DNA of 36,838 bases from Rhabdothermincola sp037478855 (GTDB taxonomy: Bacteria > Actinomycetota > Acidimicrobiia > Acidimicrobiales > Acidimicrobilacustridaceae), in the NCBI GenBank assembly GCA_037478855.1, contig JBBFLY010000026.1:1-36838 (forward strand), read 5' to 3'. Made by a program: the position numbers and the translations under genes. Below, piece by piece: positions 22,843-30,630 of this stretch (positions are counted from its first letter, which is position 1; the number at the start of each line of letters is the position of its first letter). The notes beneath the pieces were generated by a model. It had not been told where the DNA came from, ran no database searches, and worked only from the letters and a program-made list of their open reading frames with translations.

Positions 22843-23751
22843 TCACAACCCGAACCTCACCAGCACATCCACGGCCATCGCCGCGAAGAGCACCGTGACG
22901 TAGGTGATGGAGAAGGCGAACAGGCGCATCGCGGCCGCGGCCGAACCCGTCCGCAGCACCGCCACCGCCAGCACCGTGAACAGCGCGCCCATCGCCACGG
23001 CGGTGACCAGGTAGATCACGCCCATGCCCGCCACCGGGGCGAACAGCAGTGTCAAGGCCCACACCAGGACCGTGTAGATCACGATCCGCACCCCGGTGGC
23101 GTGAAGCGTGCTGACCGACGGCAGCATCGGCACGTCGACCGCCGCGTAGTCGTCGCGGTAGCGAATGGCCAAGGCCCAGAAGTGCGGGGGCGTCCAGAAG
23201 AAGATGACACCGAACAGCACCAGCGGAGCCCACGCGAGCTCGTTGGTCACGGCCGACCAGCCGATCAGCACGGGTGCGGCCCCGGCAGCGCCTCCAATGA
23301 CGATGTTGCTGGCGGAGCTCCGCTTGAGCCACAGGGTGTACACGAAGACGTAGAACAGGCAGGCGGCGAGCGCGAGCAGCGCGCTCAGGAGGTTGACGAA
23401 CCCCCACAGCCAGACGAACGCGATCGTCTCGATCGTGACCGCGAACACCAGGGCCTGACGGGGCGTGACCAGACCGGTGACCAACGGGCGGTTCCTGGTG
23501 CGCTGCATGACCGCGTCGATGTCACGGTCGGCGTACATGTTGATGGCGTTGGCACCGCCCGCAGCCAGGGTGCCGCCGACGACGGTGGCGACGATCAGCC
23601 ACGGCCTGGGCAGACCCCGCTCCGCAACCACCATGGTCGGCACGGTGGTGACGAGCAGGAGCTCGATGATGCGGGGCTTGGTGAGCGCCACGTAGGCCCC
23701 GACACGTCGCTGCCAGGTGAGGCTGGCCGGGGGGGCGGCGGTGGTGGCCAT
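22843..23751 (-). CDS. ctaB: Protoheme IX farnesyltransferase (heme O synthase)
   Basis: Integral membrane prenyltransferase (UbiA superfamily), 302 residues, that adds farnesyl to heme B to make heme O for the aa3-type oxidase. The diphosphate-binding motif NAINMYADRDIDAVMQRTRN and the conserved loop KRSSASNIVIGG and DYAAVDVPMLP are present, with about nine membrane segments. The start is ATG 23751 with GGAGG four bases upstream; a TACGCT box lies 10 bases upstream (23762-23767), so either a leader of a few bases or a normal ribosome site may operate. It diverges from ctaA, which performs the next step, with 146 bases between the starts. Confidence 0.96.
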   Translation of the reverse strand: MATTAAPPASLTWQRRVGAYVALTKPRIIELLLVTTVPTMVVAERGLPRPWLIVATVVGGTLAAGGANAINMYADRDIDAVMQRTRNRPLVTGLVTPRQALVFAVTIETIAFVWLWGFVNLLSALLALAACLFYVFVYTLWLKRSSASNIVIGGAAGAAPVLIGWSAVTNELAWAPLVLFGVIFFWTPPHFWALAIRYRDDYAAVDVPMLPSVSTLHATGVRIVIYTVLVWALTLLFAPVAGMGVIYLVTAVAMGALFTVLAVAVLRTGSAAAAMRLFAFSITYVTVLFAAMAVDVLVRFGL

Positions 23752-23885
23752 GGCACCTCCGAGCGTAGAGCGGTCCGACGCCTTCGGCGAAACCGCTGCC
23801 GATCCCCCGATCGGAGCACTACGAGCGGAGAGCCACGTGGATCTCCAGGCAGCAGGGAGGCTTTGGGGCACCCAAGCGGCCGCCG

Positions 23886-23891
23886 TAGCAT
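23886..23891 (+). promoter_or_regulatory. -10 box (TAGCAT) of ctaA
   Basis: TAGCAT, 6 bases, then GTG 23898; leaderless arrangement. It sets the ctaA start. Confidence 0.55.
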
Positions 23892-23897
23892 CGGATC

Positions 23898-24863
23898 GTG
23901 CACGCACCGCCTCGGCGCCTGCCTCGAGTGTCGCCACTCGCCTACCAGCGCATCACGTTGTTCGCCCTGCTGTCGCTCGCGTTCATCATCGTGACCGGCG
24001 CTGCGGTGCGCCTCACCGGTTCGGGCCTCGGGTGCTCCGACTGGCCGACCTGCGAGGAGGGCAGGCTGGTGGCGCCGCTCGAGTACCACGCCATGATCGA
24101 GTTCGTGAACCGCACGATCACCGGGCTGGTCTCGGTGGCCGTGATCCTGGCGGTGCTCGGCTCGATCCTGCGCGAGCCGCGGCGACCCGATCTCACCCGT
24201 TGGTCGCTCGGGCTGGTCGCAGGGGTGATCGGGCAGATCCTGCTAGGCGGCATCGTGGTGCTCGTGCACCTCGCGCCGATCTCGGTGATCGGTCACTTCC
24301 TGCTGTCGATCGTGCTGCTCTGGAACGCGGTCGTCCTGTACGAACGAGCTGGACAGCCCGATGGTCCGGCGCGACCCGTCACGGATGCCCGAACGACGAT
24401 CGCGGCGCGGGTGATGGTCGTCGCGGCGCTCGCGGTCATCGTCGCAGGGACGGTGGTCACTGCGACAGGTCCCCACGGCGGTGACGAGAACGCGGAGCGC
24501 CTCCCTCTCGACATCTCCGAGGTGGCGAGGATCCATGCCGTCGCCGCCTGGATCTTCCTCGGGATCACCACCTTCGTGCTCTGGCGCGCCTATCGCTCCG
24601 GCGCGCCCGCGACCGTGCGCAGCCGCGGCGCCCTGCTCGTGGCTTCGATCGTGCTCCAGGGCGCCATCGGCTACACGCAGTACTTCACCGGCGTCCCCCC
24701 GCTGCTGGTCGGGTTCCACGTGCTCGGATCGGTCCTGGTGTGGATCACGACCCTGCGCTTCCACCTCGCCCTGTTCACCCGCTTCGAGCCGGTGCTCGAC
24801 GAGAGCGCGGGGCGCGCACTCACTGTCCCCCAGCCCCTGCAACCCGTGACCCTGCGAAGATGA
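23898..24863 (+). CDS. ctaA: Heme A synthase (CtaA/COX15)
   Basis: Membrane enzyme that oxidises the heme O methyl group to give heme A for CtaD; 321 residues, eight membrane segments in two homologous halves. The conserved histidines are H64 (EYHAMIEFVNR), H124 or H133 (LVHLAPISVIGHF), H213 (RIHAVAAW) and H274 (GFHVLGSV). A cysteine pair C46/C52 in GCSDWPTC is on the first external loop, as in Gram-positive CtaA. The start is GTG 23898. The clpS start overlaps its stop by 4 bases (ATGA), an unexpected coupling between heme A synthesis and protein degradation genes. Confidence 0.95.
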   Translation: MHAPPRRLPRVSPLAYQRITLFALLSLAFIIVTGAAVRLTGSGLGCSDWPTCEEGRLVAPLEYHAMIEFVNRTITGLVSVAVILAVLGSILREPRRPDLTRWSLGLVAGVIGQILLGGIVVLVHLAPISVIGHFLLSIVLLWNAVVLYERAGQPDGPARPVTDARTTIAARVMVVAALAVIVAGTVVTATGPHGGDENAERLPLDISEVARIHAVAAWIFLGITTFVLWRAYRSGAPATVRSRGALLVASIVLQGAIGYTQYFTGVPPLLVGFHVLGSVLVWITTLRFHLALFTRFEPVLDESAGRALTVPQPLQPVTLRR

Positions 24864-25159
24864 CACCAACTCCGCTCACCGCCCCGATCGAGGTCGACGA
24901 GCCGGACCTCGGCGAAGAGGTCGACGTCGAGCGCCCGTGGCTCGTCATCGTCTGGAACGACCCGATCAACCTGATGGACTACGTCACCTACGTGTTCCAG
25001 AAGCTCTTCGGCTACTCACACGAGAAGGCTGAGCAGCTGATGCTCGATGTCCACTTCAAGGGAAGGGCCGTGGTGTCGAGCGGTTCGCGCGAGAAGGCCG
25101 AGCTCGACGTGTTCCGCCTCCACGAGCACGGCTTGTGGGCCACCATGCAGCAGGACTGA
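24860..25159 (+). CDS. clpS: ATP-dependent Clp protease adaptor ClpS
   Basis: Cytosolic adaptor of 99 residues that delivers N-degron proteins to ClpAP/ClpCP. The core motif WLVIVWNDPINLMDYVTYVFQ contains the NDP and hydrophobic pocket residues; HEKAEQLMLDVHFKGRAVV and RLHEHGLWATM complete the fold. The start ATG 24860 overlaps the ctaA stop; the longer upstream frame is a shadow of ctaA. A DUF2017 gene starts four bases after the stop, the usual actinobacterial pair. Confidence 0.95.
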   Translation: MTPTPLTAPIEVDEPDLGEEVDVERPWLVIVWNDPINLMDYVTYVFQKLFGYSHEKAEQLMLDVHFKGRAVVSSGSREKAELDVFRLHEHGLWATMQQD

Positions 25160-25163
25160 CCGG

Positions 25164-25625
25164 GTGCTGATCGCACCTCGCCCCGACGGGCACTTCGAGC
25201 TGCGGATCGGCGCAGTCGAGCGTCGGTTCCTCCTCGATGTGTGCAACCAGCTGCGGGAGCTGCTCCTGCACGCTGGCGATCACCCCGCTCTCCAGCGGCT
25301 GTTCCCGACGGCCTATCCCGACGACGAGGAGCGAGAGGCCTTCTACCGTCAGATGGTGCGCGACGAGCTGCGTGACAGGCACCTCGCGGCACTCGAGACC
25401 ATCGAGCGGACGGCGGAGGCGTCGACGCTGTCGGCTGACGAGCTCACGCAGTGGATGACTGCGGTGAACGCCCTGAGGCTCGTCCTCGGAACGCACCTCG
25501 GCATCGCCGAGGACGACGAACCCGCCGAGGTCGTCGACGACGACCCGGACTCCGCTGCCAGGCTCGCGTACGACCTGCTCACCCAGATGCTCTGGCTGAT
25601 CGTGAAGGCGCTCAGCGGACACTGA
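25164..25625 (+). CDS. DUF2017 family protein
   Basis: 153-residue soluble protein of the actinobacterial DUF2017 family, which almost always follows clpS and has no proven function. It begins VLIAPRPDGHFELRI; FPTAYPDDEEREAFYRQMVRDEL and MTAVNALRLVLGTHLGI are the recognisable parts. The chain is largely helical and acidic. GTG 25164 is chosen because it is four bases after the clpS stop; upstream codons in this frame lie inside clpS. A role in ClpS-related proteolysis is inferred only from gene order. Confidence 0.85.
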   Translation: MLIAPRPDGHFELRIGAVERRFLLDVCNQLRELLLHAGDHPALQRLFPTAYPDDEEREAFYRQMVRDELRDRHLAALETIERTAEASTLSADELTQWMTAVNALRLVLGTHLGIAEDDEPAEVVDDDPDSAARLAYDLLTQMLWLIVKALSGH

Positions 25626-25638
25626 CCGGAGGCAGACC

Positions 25639-27162
25639 TCACCGTGCACACGACGCGGTGATCGCCTGGGCCTGCCGGATCACCTCGGGGTCGGGCGTCG
25701 GGGCATCGAGCTCGTCGATCGTGAACGTCTCGAAGAGACCCTTGGCGACACACCAAGCTCCTTCGAGGTCGAACTCGCGGCGGTTCAGGTCGAGGAGCTG
25801 CTGGGTCACCTCCAGTCGGCCGATCGGGTACCGGAGCGCGCTGACGACGTCGTTGGGCTTCCCAACCCGATCCTCACCGGGATCGCAGGAGCGCAACTCG
25901 ACCACTTCGCCCGACCTCCCGACGGAGGCTGCGCCGTCCGGCATCGCATCCACCCAGCGGGCGAGCAGCTGCTCCACCTTCGCGGTGGCCGCCCCGCTCC
26001 GGCCCCGGTAACGGGCCGTGACACACACCTTCCCGTCGTTGTCGTAGCTCACGAAGGAGTCCCCGCCCCACCCATCGATGGCGGCCAGCGCGTCCTGCGC
26101 GTCGAGACGGGCTGCGAGGACGATGAACCACCCGAAGACACCGAACTCGCCGTCGTCGGTGGTCTCCGCACCCTCGGGGGTCGAGGGAGGGTCGACATCG
26201 AGTGGCTTGTCGTCGAGGCGTGTCGGGTCGAACAGTGCCACCTCGTCGGGAAGGCCTTCTGTGTAGAGACGATCGAGCGCCTGACGGCCTCCCTCCTGCT
26301 CCACGAGCTTGGCGAAGACCGGCCCGACCTCGTAGGGAGCGGCCATGAACGCCACCAGCACCGGCTCGCGATCGCCATAGGCGCGAGCGCTCTCGGCCTG
26401 CTCTCTGCGTGCGATCTCCTTGCGCTCGGACTCGCTGAGCTTCGCTTCGTCGTAGGCGGTCTGGACGACCATGGCATCGCCCTCCACCAGCGCACGGAAC
26501 ACCAGTGCCCGGTCGTCACCCGCCGTCTCCCGCAGCGCAGCGAGGTCGAAGTGCTGATCCTGAAGGGCGTGCGTGAGCTCGTGCGCGAGGGTCGACGCGA
26601 CCTCAGGCGTGACCTCGGTGCCACGGACGGTGACCCGCTTGGTGTCCGGGTCGTAGAACGCGAGGGTTGCGTCAGCGCTGAGCTGGTTCTGCTCCTCGAA
26701 GAGGTCGAGATCGCCCTCGACCAATCCCAGGGCTCGCAGGAGCGAGGTGGCCTGCTCGATCTCCCGGCGATCTTCGTCGCTCAGCTCGTCTCTCGAGGTC
26801 GTGACCTTCTCCCGGAACTCGTCCTCGGGGAGGAAGTCGACGAAGACGGGGTGCTCGAAGTCGAGCCCCCGCTCATCCTCGACGAACGCGGCGATGGCGG
26901 CGACGCGCTCATCCCAAACCTCGGGATACCTCGGGCGTTCCTCGCTCAGGAGCAGCCGGTCGACGACCACGCCGACGACCGCGACGCCGACGAGGACCAG
27001 CGCCATCCCGAGCAGGAGCCAACGGGAGCGCCCGCTTCCCGTGGAGGGCGGCGGCGTCGGTGCGGGAACGTCGTAGAAGCCGCCCGGGGAGCCCACCGGA
27101 GGGGGCGCCACCGGCGGCGACCACGGGGGCAGGGGAGGCGGGGTGGGAGGTTGATCGCTCAT
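25639..27162 (-). CDS. Membrane-anchored HExxH metallopeptidase-like protein
   Basis: 507 residues: a proline-rich cytoplasmic N-terminus (1-45), one membrane helix (about 48-72) and a large external domain. The zinc motif HELTH is at 194-198 in STLAHELTHALQDQHFD, and E227 in ALVEGDA is a plausible third ligand, as in gluzincin-like families. The domain is acidic and has few cysteines. The substrate is unknown; it may be a surface peptidase. The start is ATG 27162 with AGGAG 5 bases upstream; in-frame codons further up are not supported. TACGGT at 27185-27190 is a likely -10. It diverges from the tRNA genes and converges with the DUF2017 gene. Confidence 0.82.
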   Translation of the reverse strand: MSDQPPTPPPLPPWSPPVAPPPVGSPGGFYDVPAPTPPPSTGSGRSRWLLLGMALVLVGVAVVGVVVDRLLLSEERPRYPEVWDERVAAIAAFVEDERGLDFEHPVFVDFLPEDEFREKVTTSRDELSDEDRREIEQATSLLRALGLVEGDLDLFEEQNQLSADATLAFYDPDTKRVTVRGTEVTPEVASTLAHELTHALQDQHFDLAALRETAGDDRALVFRALVEGDAMVVQTAYDEAKLSESERKEIARREQAESARAYGDREPVLVAFMAAPYEVGPVFAKLVEQEGGRQALDRLYTEGLPDEVALFDPTRLDDKPLDVDPPSTPEGAETTDDGEFGVFGWFIVLAARLDAQDALAAIDGWGGDSFVSYDNDGKVCVTARYRGRSGAATAKVEQLLARWVDAMPDGAASVGRSGEVVELRSCDPGEDRVGKPNDVVSALRYPIGRLEVTQQLLDLNRREFDLEGAWCVAKGLFETFTIDELDAPTPDPEVIRQAQAITASCAR

Positions 27163-27184
27163 GGTGGCTCCTGGAGGTCCCGTC

Positions 27185-27190
27185 ACCGTA
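27185..27190 (-). promoter_or_regulatory. -10 box (TACGGT) of the HExxH gene
   Basis: TACGGT on the minus strand 22 bases before ATG 27162 gives a leader of about 16 bases that still includes the AGGAG ribosome site. Confidence 0.4.
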
Positions 27191-27244
27191 GCGGAGGGCA
27201 TCCGACAGTCGTGGTCGCATTGGGGAGGAGCCTGAGGAGGCTGC

Positions 27245-27250
27245 TATGGT
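27245..27250 (+). promoter_or_regulatory. -10 box (TATGGT) of the tRNA cluster
   Basis: TATGGT lies 24 bases before tRNA-Glu; the -35 is poorly defined. Confidence 0.4.
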
Positions 27251-27274
27251 GACTCGGCCCTCAAGGGAACATGA

Positions 27275-27347
27275 GCCCCCATCGTCCAGTGGCCTAGGAC
27301 GCCTGCCTTTCACGCAGGTAACACGGGTTCGAATCCCGTTGGGGGTG
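27275..27347 (+). tRNA. tRNA-Glu (TTC)
   Basis: The acceptor strand GCCCCCA pairs with TGGGGGT (one G-T wobble). The anticodon stem CCTGC/GCAGG encloses CTTTCAC with anticodon TTC. The T arm reads CGGGTTCGAATCCCG. No CCA is encoded. It is the first of three tRNA genes on this strand. Confidence 0.96.
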
Positions 27348-27364
27348 CAAGGCCTCACCATCGA

Positions 27365-27439
27365 GGTCCCGTGGTGCAGTTTGGAGTGCACGCCGGCCTG
27401 TCAAGCCGGAGGTCGCGGGTTCAAATCCCGTCGGGACCG
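27365..27439 (+). tRNA. tRNA-Asp (GTC)
   Basis: The acceptor GGTCCCG pairs with CGGGACC. The anticodon loop in GGCCTGTCAAGCC carries GTC, and the T arm is GCGGGTTCAAATCCCGT. CCA is encoded directly after (27440-27442). It lies 17 bases after tRNA-Glu. Confidence 0.96.
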
Positions 27440-27472
27440 CCACCGCTGCCAGGCTCCGCCCGGCAGCGGCCC

Positions 27473-27545
27473 GGTCGGGTAGCTCAGTTGGCAGAGCGTC
27501 CGCCTGAAAAGCGGAAGGTCACCGGATCGACGCCGGTCCCGACCA
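27473..27545 (+). tRNA. tRNA-Phe (GAA)
   Basis: The acceptor GGTCGGG pairs with CCCGACC. The anticodon stem TCCGC/GCGGA encloses CTGAAAA with anticodon GAA. CCA is encoded at 27546-27548. The T loop reads ATCGACG, so the normally invariant T54 is A while the stem ACCGG/CCGGT is intact. Confidence 0.94.
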
Positions 27546-27557
27546 CCAGTACGAACC

Positions 27558-27590
27558 AACGGCCCGGACCGACCCTCAGTCCGGGCCGTT
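27558..27590 (+). terminator. Terminator of the tRNA cluster
   Basis: A perfect 12-base stem (AACGGCCCGGAC / GTCCGGGCCGTT) with a 9-base loop starts 10 bases after the CCA of tRNA-Phe. The 89 bases between it and the HAD gene hold nothing recognisable. Confidence 0.75.
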
Positions 27591-27679
27591 GCCGTTCCCG
27601 GCGCCGGAGGCAGTCATCGAACAACCGCTGCCGCATCTGGCGACCAGCGTGTGACCACCGTGACGTCGCCGAGAGCCGG

Positions 27680-28441
27680 TCACCCCGGCCGGTCATCACT
27701 GCGCTCCAGGCCGAGCAGCGCCAGCAGGTCCGCGTGGTCGTCGAGCACGTGGTCGCCTTCGATCGGCTGCTCACCTTCACCGAGGTCGTCTCGCACCCCC
27801 CGGTAGCGCAAAGCGGTCATCCCGATCCCCTTCGCACCCCGCACGTCCGTACGGCGGAGGTCACCGACGTGCACGGCACGGATGGGCTCGACGCCACCAA
27901 GCCCATCCAGTGCATGCCGGAAGATCGCTCGGTCCGGCTTGTAGACCCCCACCTCGTCGGAGAACGACCAGTGATCGAAGTGGTGCAGCACGCCATGACG
28001 CTCGAGGTAGGACCGCAACACGGTGGACGGCGTCATGCCCACGTCGCAGATGATCCCGATGCGGATGCCGGCGTTGTCGAGCGCAGCGAGCGTGGATGCC
28101 ACGTTCGGTGCCAGCTCCACGTCGACCCGATCCCCTGCAGCCATGAAGGCCTCGATCAGCGCCGCACGGGTCGCCGGCGAGAGATCACGACCGAGCCTCG
28201 CCACGACGTGCTCGGCACCGTCGCGTGCCGTGAACTGGCGGTTCGACGCCCAGGCGTCGTTGAACGCGCGCACGGTGTCGTCGAAGACCGCATCGAGCAT
28301 CGCCTCTGGGATGTCGTCGTGCCCATGCTCGGCCAGCACGTCGAGCATGGCCGCCCGTCGAGACGCACGGGTCTTCTCGGTCTGTGCGACGACCAGCGTG
28401 TCCCAGAAGTCGAAGGTGACCGCGACGACCGAGGCGCTCAT
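27680..28441 (-). CDS. HAD-superfamily hydrolase, atypical motif I
   Basis: 253-residue soluble protein with a HAD fold. Motif I is TFDFWDTL: the nucleophile is D11, but the usual second aspartate two residues on is W13, as in some dehalogenase-like members. Motif II is IICDVGMTP, motif III K in VYKPDRAIF, motif IV VGDLRRTDVRGA. A helical cap covers about 20-95. The absence of the second aspartate argues against a standard phosphatase. Its ATG 28441 overlaps the stop of the malic enzyme gene by 4 bases, so the two are coupled; a metabolite-repair role linked to the malic enzyme is possible but unproven. Confidence 0.85.
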   Translation of the reverse strand: MSASVVAVTFDFWDTLVVAQTEKTRASRRAAMLDVLAEHGHDDIPEAMLDAVFDDTVRAFNDAWASNRQFTARDGAEHVVARLGRDLSPATRAALIEAFMAAGDRVDVELAPNVASTLAALDNAGIRIGIICDVGMTPSTVLRSYLERHGVLHHFDHWSFSDEVGVYKPDRAIFRHALDGLGGVEPIRAVHVGDLRRTDVRGAKGIGMTALRYRGVRDDLGEGEQPIEGDHVLDDHADLLALLGLERSDDRPG

Positions 28442-29850
28442 GCCCGGGCCGGGCGGACCACACCGTCCCGCACCGCGGCCTCGGCGGCGGCCTGCGCCAC
28501 CAGCGTCGCCACCCGCTTGTCGAACACCGATGGGATGATGAAGTCGGGAGCGAGTTCGTCCTCGCTCACCGCTGAGGCGATGGCGTCCGCAGCTGCGAGC
28601 TTCATGCCCTCGGTGATCTGCGTCGCCCCGGCATCAAGGGCGCCCCGGAAGATGCCGGGGAAGCAGAGGACGTTGTTGATCTGGTTCGGGTAATCGCTCC
28701 GGCCGGTGGCGATCACCGCCGCGACGTCACGGGCCTGCTCCGGGCGGATCTCTGGATCGGGGTTCGCCAGCGCGAAGACGATCGGATCGGGGGCCATGGT
28801 CTTCAGCTCCTCACGGGTGAGCAGGTTCGGGCCGCTCACCCCGATGAACACGTCCGCACCTGGAAGCACCTCCGCCAGGGTCCCTTGCAGCTTGCCGGGG
28901 TTGGTGTTCTCTGCGAACCACTGCTTGGCCGGGTTCAGATCGTCACGACCTTCCCAGATGGAACCCCTCCGGTCGACGCCCACCACGTGGCCAACACCCG
29001 CCTCGAGCAGGATCTTCGCGCACGCCACCCCAGCGGCACCCACACCGGCGATGACCACGCTGAGGTCGGCCATCTTCTTGTCGACGATCCTGAGGGCGTT
29101 GTTCAGCGCGGCGAGCACCACGACGGCCGTTCCGTGCTGGTCATCGTGGAAGACCGGGATGTCGAGCAGCTCCTTCAGCCGCTCTTCCACCTCGAAGCAC
29201 TTCGGCGCCGCGATGTCCTCCAGGTTGATGCCCCCGAAGGTCGGCGCGATCCGTTGAACGGTCTCGATGATCTCCTCCGCGCTCGACGCGTCGAGGCAGA
29301 TGGGGAAGCCGTCGACCCCGGCGAACTCCTTGAAGAGCAGTGCCTTGCCCTCCATGACCGGCATGGCGGCCTCCGGGCCGATGTCACCCAGCCCGAGCAC
29401 GGCTGTGCCGTCACTCACGATCGCCACGGTGTTCTTCTTGATCGTCAGCTCGTGGGCCAGAGTCGGGTCGGCAGCGATCGCCGTGCACACCCGGGCCACG
29501 CCCGGGGTGTAGGCCATCGAGAGATCGTCCCGATCGCCGACCGCCATGAGCGGCAGAACCTCGATCTTTCCCCCGCGGTGCATGGCGAAGGTGCGATCCT
29601 CGAACTCCAGCACCTCGATGCCCTCGAGACCGCGGATCCGCTCCAGAACCAGCTGCTGGTGCGCCTCGGAGGAGCAGTTGACGATGATGTCCTCGTCGAG
29701 ATGGCTCTGCTTGGCTTCGAACCCCTCGAGCGCCGCGATGTTGCCGCCTACCTCGCCGATCGCCACCGCCAGCCGCCCGAGCGTGCCGGGCTGGTTGACG
29801 AGACGCACACGGATGCGGAGCGAGAACGCAGCGGTCGGGGTATCGGACAC
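28438..29850 (-). CDS. Malic enzyme with N-terminal ACT domain
   Basis: 470-residue soluble enzyme that converts malate to pyruvate and CO2 with NAD(P). An ACT domain (about 8-85, LRIRVRLVNQPGTLGRLAVAIGEVGG) precedes the malic enzyme core: MAYTPGVARVC, the catalytic lysine region MEGKALLFKEFAGVDG, metal site IPVFHDDQHGTA, and the nucleotide-binding VVIAGVGAAGVACAKILLEAG. The ACT domain suggests allosteric control by an amino acid or similar ligand. NAD versus NADP cannot be decided. The start is GTG 29850; TACCGT lies 7 bases upstream (leaderless). The HAD gene overlaps its stop. Confidence 0.95.
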   Translation of the reverse strand: MSDTPTAAFSLRIRVRLVNQPGTLGRLAVAIGEVGGNIAALEGFEAKQSHLDEDIIVNCSSEAHQQLVLERIRGLEGIEVLEFEDRTFAMHRGGKIEVLPLMAVGDRDDLSMAYTPGVARVCTAIAADPTLAHELTIKKNTVAIVSDGTAVLGLGDIGPEAAMPVMEGKALLFKEFAGVDGFPICLDASSAEEIIETVQRIAPTFGGINLEDIAAPKCFEVEERLKELLDIPVFHDDQHGTAVVVLAALNNALRIVDKKMADLSVVIAGVGAAGVACAKILLEAGVGHVVGVDRRGSIWEGRDDLNPAKQWFAENTNPGKLQGTLAEVLPGADVFIGVSGPNLLTREELKTMAPDPIVFALANPDPEIRPEQARDVAAVIATGRSDYPNQINNVLCFPGIFRGALDAGATQITEGMKLAAADAIASAVSEDELAPDFIIPSVFDKRVATLVAQAAAEAAVRDGVVRPARA

Positions 29851-29857
29851 CCTCGCG

Positions 29858-29863
29858 ACGGTA
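29858..29863 (-). promoter_or_regulatory. -10 box (TACCGT) of the malic enzyme operon
   Basis: TACCGT on the minus strand, 7 bases before GTG 29850; leaderless arrangement. Confidence 0.5.
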
Positions 29864-29976
29864 GCGGAGCAGGCTCGCCGCTCCCCAACCCGTCTGATCC
29901 CGGCAGCTGCGAGCGATCGGTGCGGCGCCGACCCGCGCGCTGCTGTGCCAGCCGGCCAGCCGGCCCGGCCGACCGG

Positions 29977-30537
29977 TCAGGCGCCCTCGTAGTCGAAACC
30001 CAGCTCCGGGGCGGTGACGAGGGCCTCGAAGCGCAACCCCTCAGCCTCCGCCATCGCAGCGCACGTCCCACCCCGGTCGACCACCGCCAGTGCCATCACC
30101 GGATGCGCCCCGAGCTCGCGCGCCACCCGGGCGGCTTCAAGCACTGAGGTGCCCCGGGTGACCGTGTCCTCGGTGATCACCACCCTGTCCCCTGGGAGGA
30201 GGGGGCCGGCGAGCCGGCCCTCGACCCCGTGATCCTTCGCCTCCTTGCGGATCGTGAAGGACCGGAGGGCACGACCCCTCGTGGCCGCGATGGCGGCGAC
30301 GCCATACGCGACCGGATCCGCACCGAGGGTGAGGCCGCCGATGGCGTTCACGTCCTCGTCGATGAGGGGCAGCGCCAGATCGGCGATGAGCAGGATGCCC
30401 TCGGGACGGCAGATGGTCTGCTTGGCATCGATGAACCAGCTGCTCGTCCGCCCGGACTTCAACGTGAACGTGCCCCGCTTGACGGAGTGCTCCAGGAGGT
30501 GGCGTACGAGCGCGTCATGAGCCGGGTGGTCACGCAT
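29977..30537 (-). CDS. pyrE: Orotate phosphoribosyltransferase
   Basis: Pyrimidine synthesis enzyme joining orotate and PRPP to give OMP; 186 residues, cytosolic. The PRPP motif VVITEDTVTRGTS and the flexible-loop region RKEAKDHGVEG are present, along with FTLKSGRTSSWFIDAK at the front. The start is ATG 30537 (MRDHPAHDA), 8 bases after a TAGCGT box; an upstream in-frame start at 30555 would precede the promoter and is rejected. No other pyr genes are nearby. The last residues (APELGFDYEGA) are typical. Confidence 0.94.
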   Translation of the reverse strand: MRDHPAHDALVRHLLEHSVKRGTFTLKSGRTSSWFIDAKQTICRPEGILLIADLALPLIDEDVNAIGGLTLGADPVAYGVAAIAATRGRALRSFTIRKEAKDHGVEGRLAGPLLPGDRVVITEDTVTRGTSVLEAARVARELGAHPVMALAVVDRGGTCAAMAEAEGLRFEALVTAPELGFDYEGA

Positions 30538-30545
30538 CGTGGTCG

Positions 30546-30551
30546 ACGCTA
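30546..30551 (-). promoter_or_regulatory. -10 box (TAGCGT) of pyrE
   Basis: TAGCGT on the minus strand, 8 bases before ATG 30537; near-leaderless. It rules out the longer start. Confidence 0.5.
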
Positions 30552-30615
30552 GCAACCCGCCCCGCGGGCCGGTTCAGAACGGATCTCCACACTGTCGGCC
30601 GCGGGATGCCACCCC

Positions 30616-30621
30616 TACACT
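30616..30621 (+). promoter_or_regulatory. -10 box (TACACT) of the ParA-like gene
   Basis: TACACT, then 9 bases, then ATG 30631; the leader would be 2-3 bases. Confidence 0.4.
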
Positions 30622-30630
30622 TCGCAGGAC

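Noticed and set aside
27275..27545. tRNA genes as integration sites
   Set aside because: No integrase gene and no repeated tRNA 3' end were seen nearby.
30538..30555. Longer pyrE start (six residues upstream)
   Set aside because: It would lie across the TAGCGT box and is a TAG-region artefact; ATG 30537 gives the usual N-terminus.
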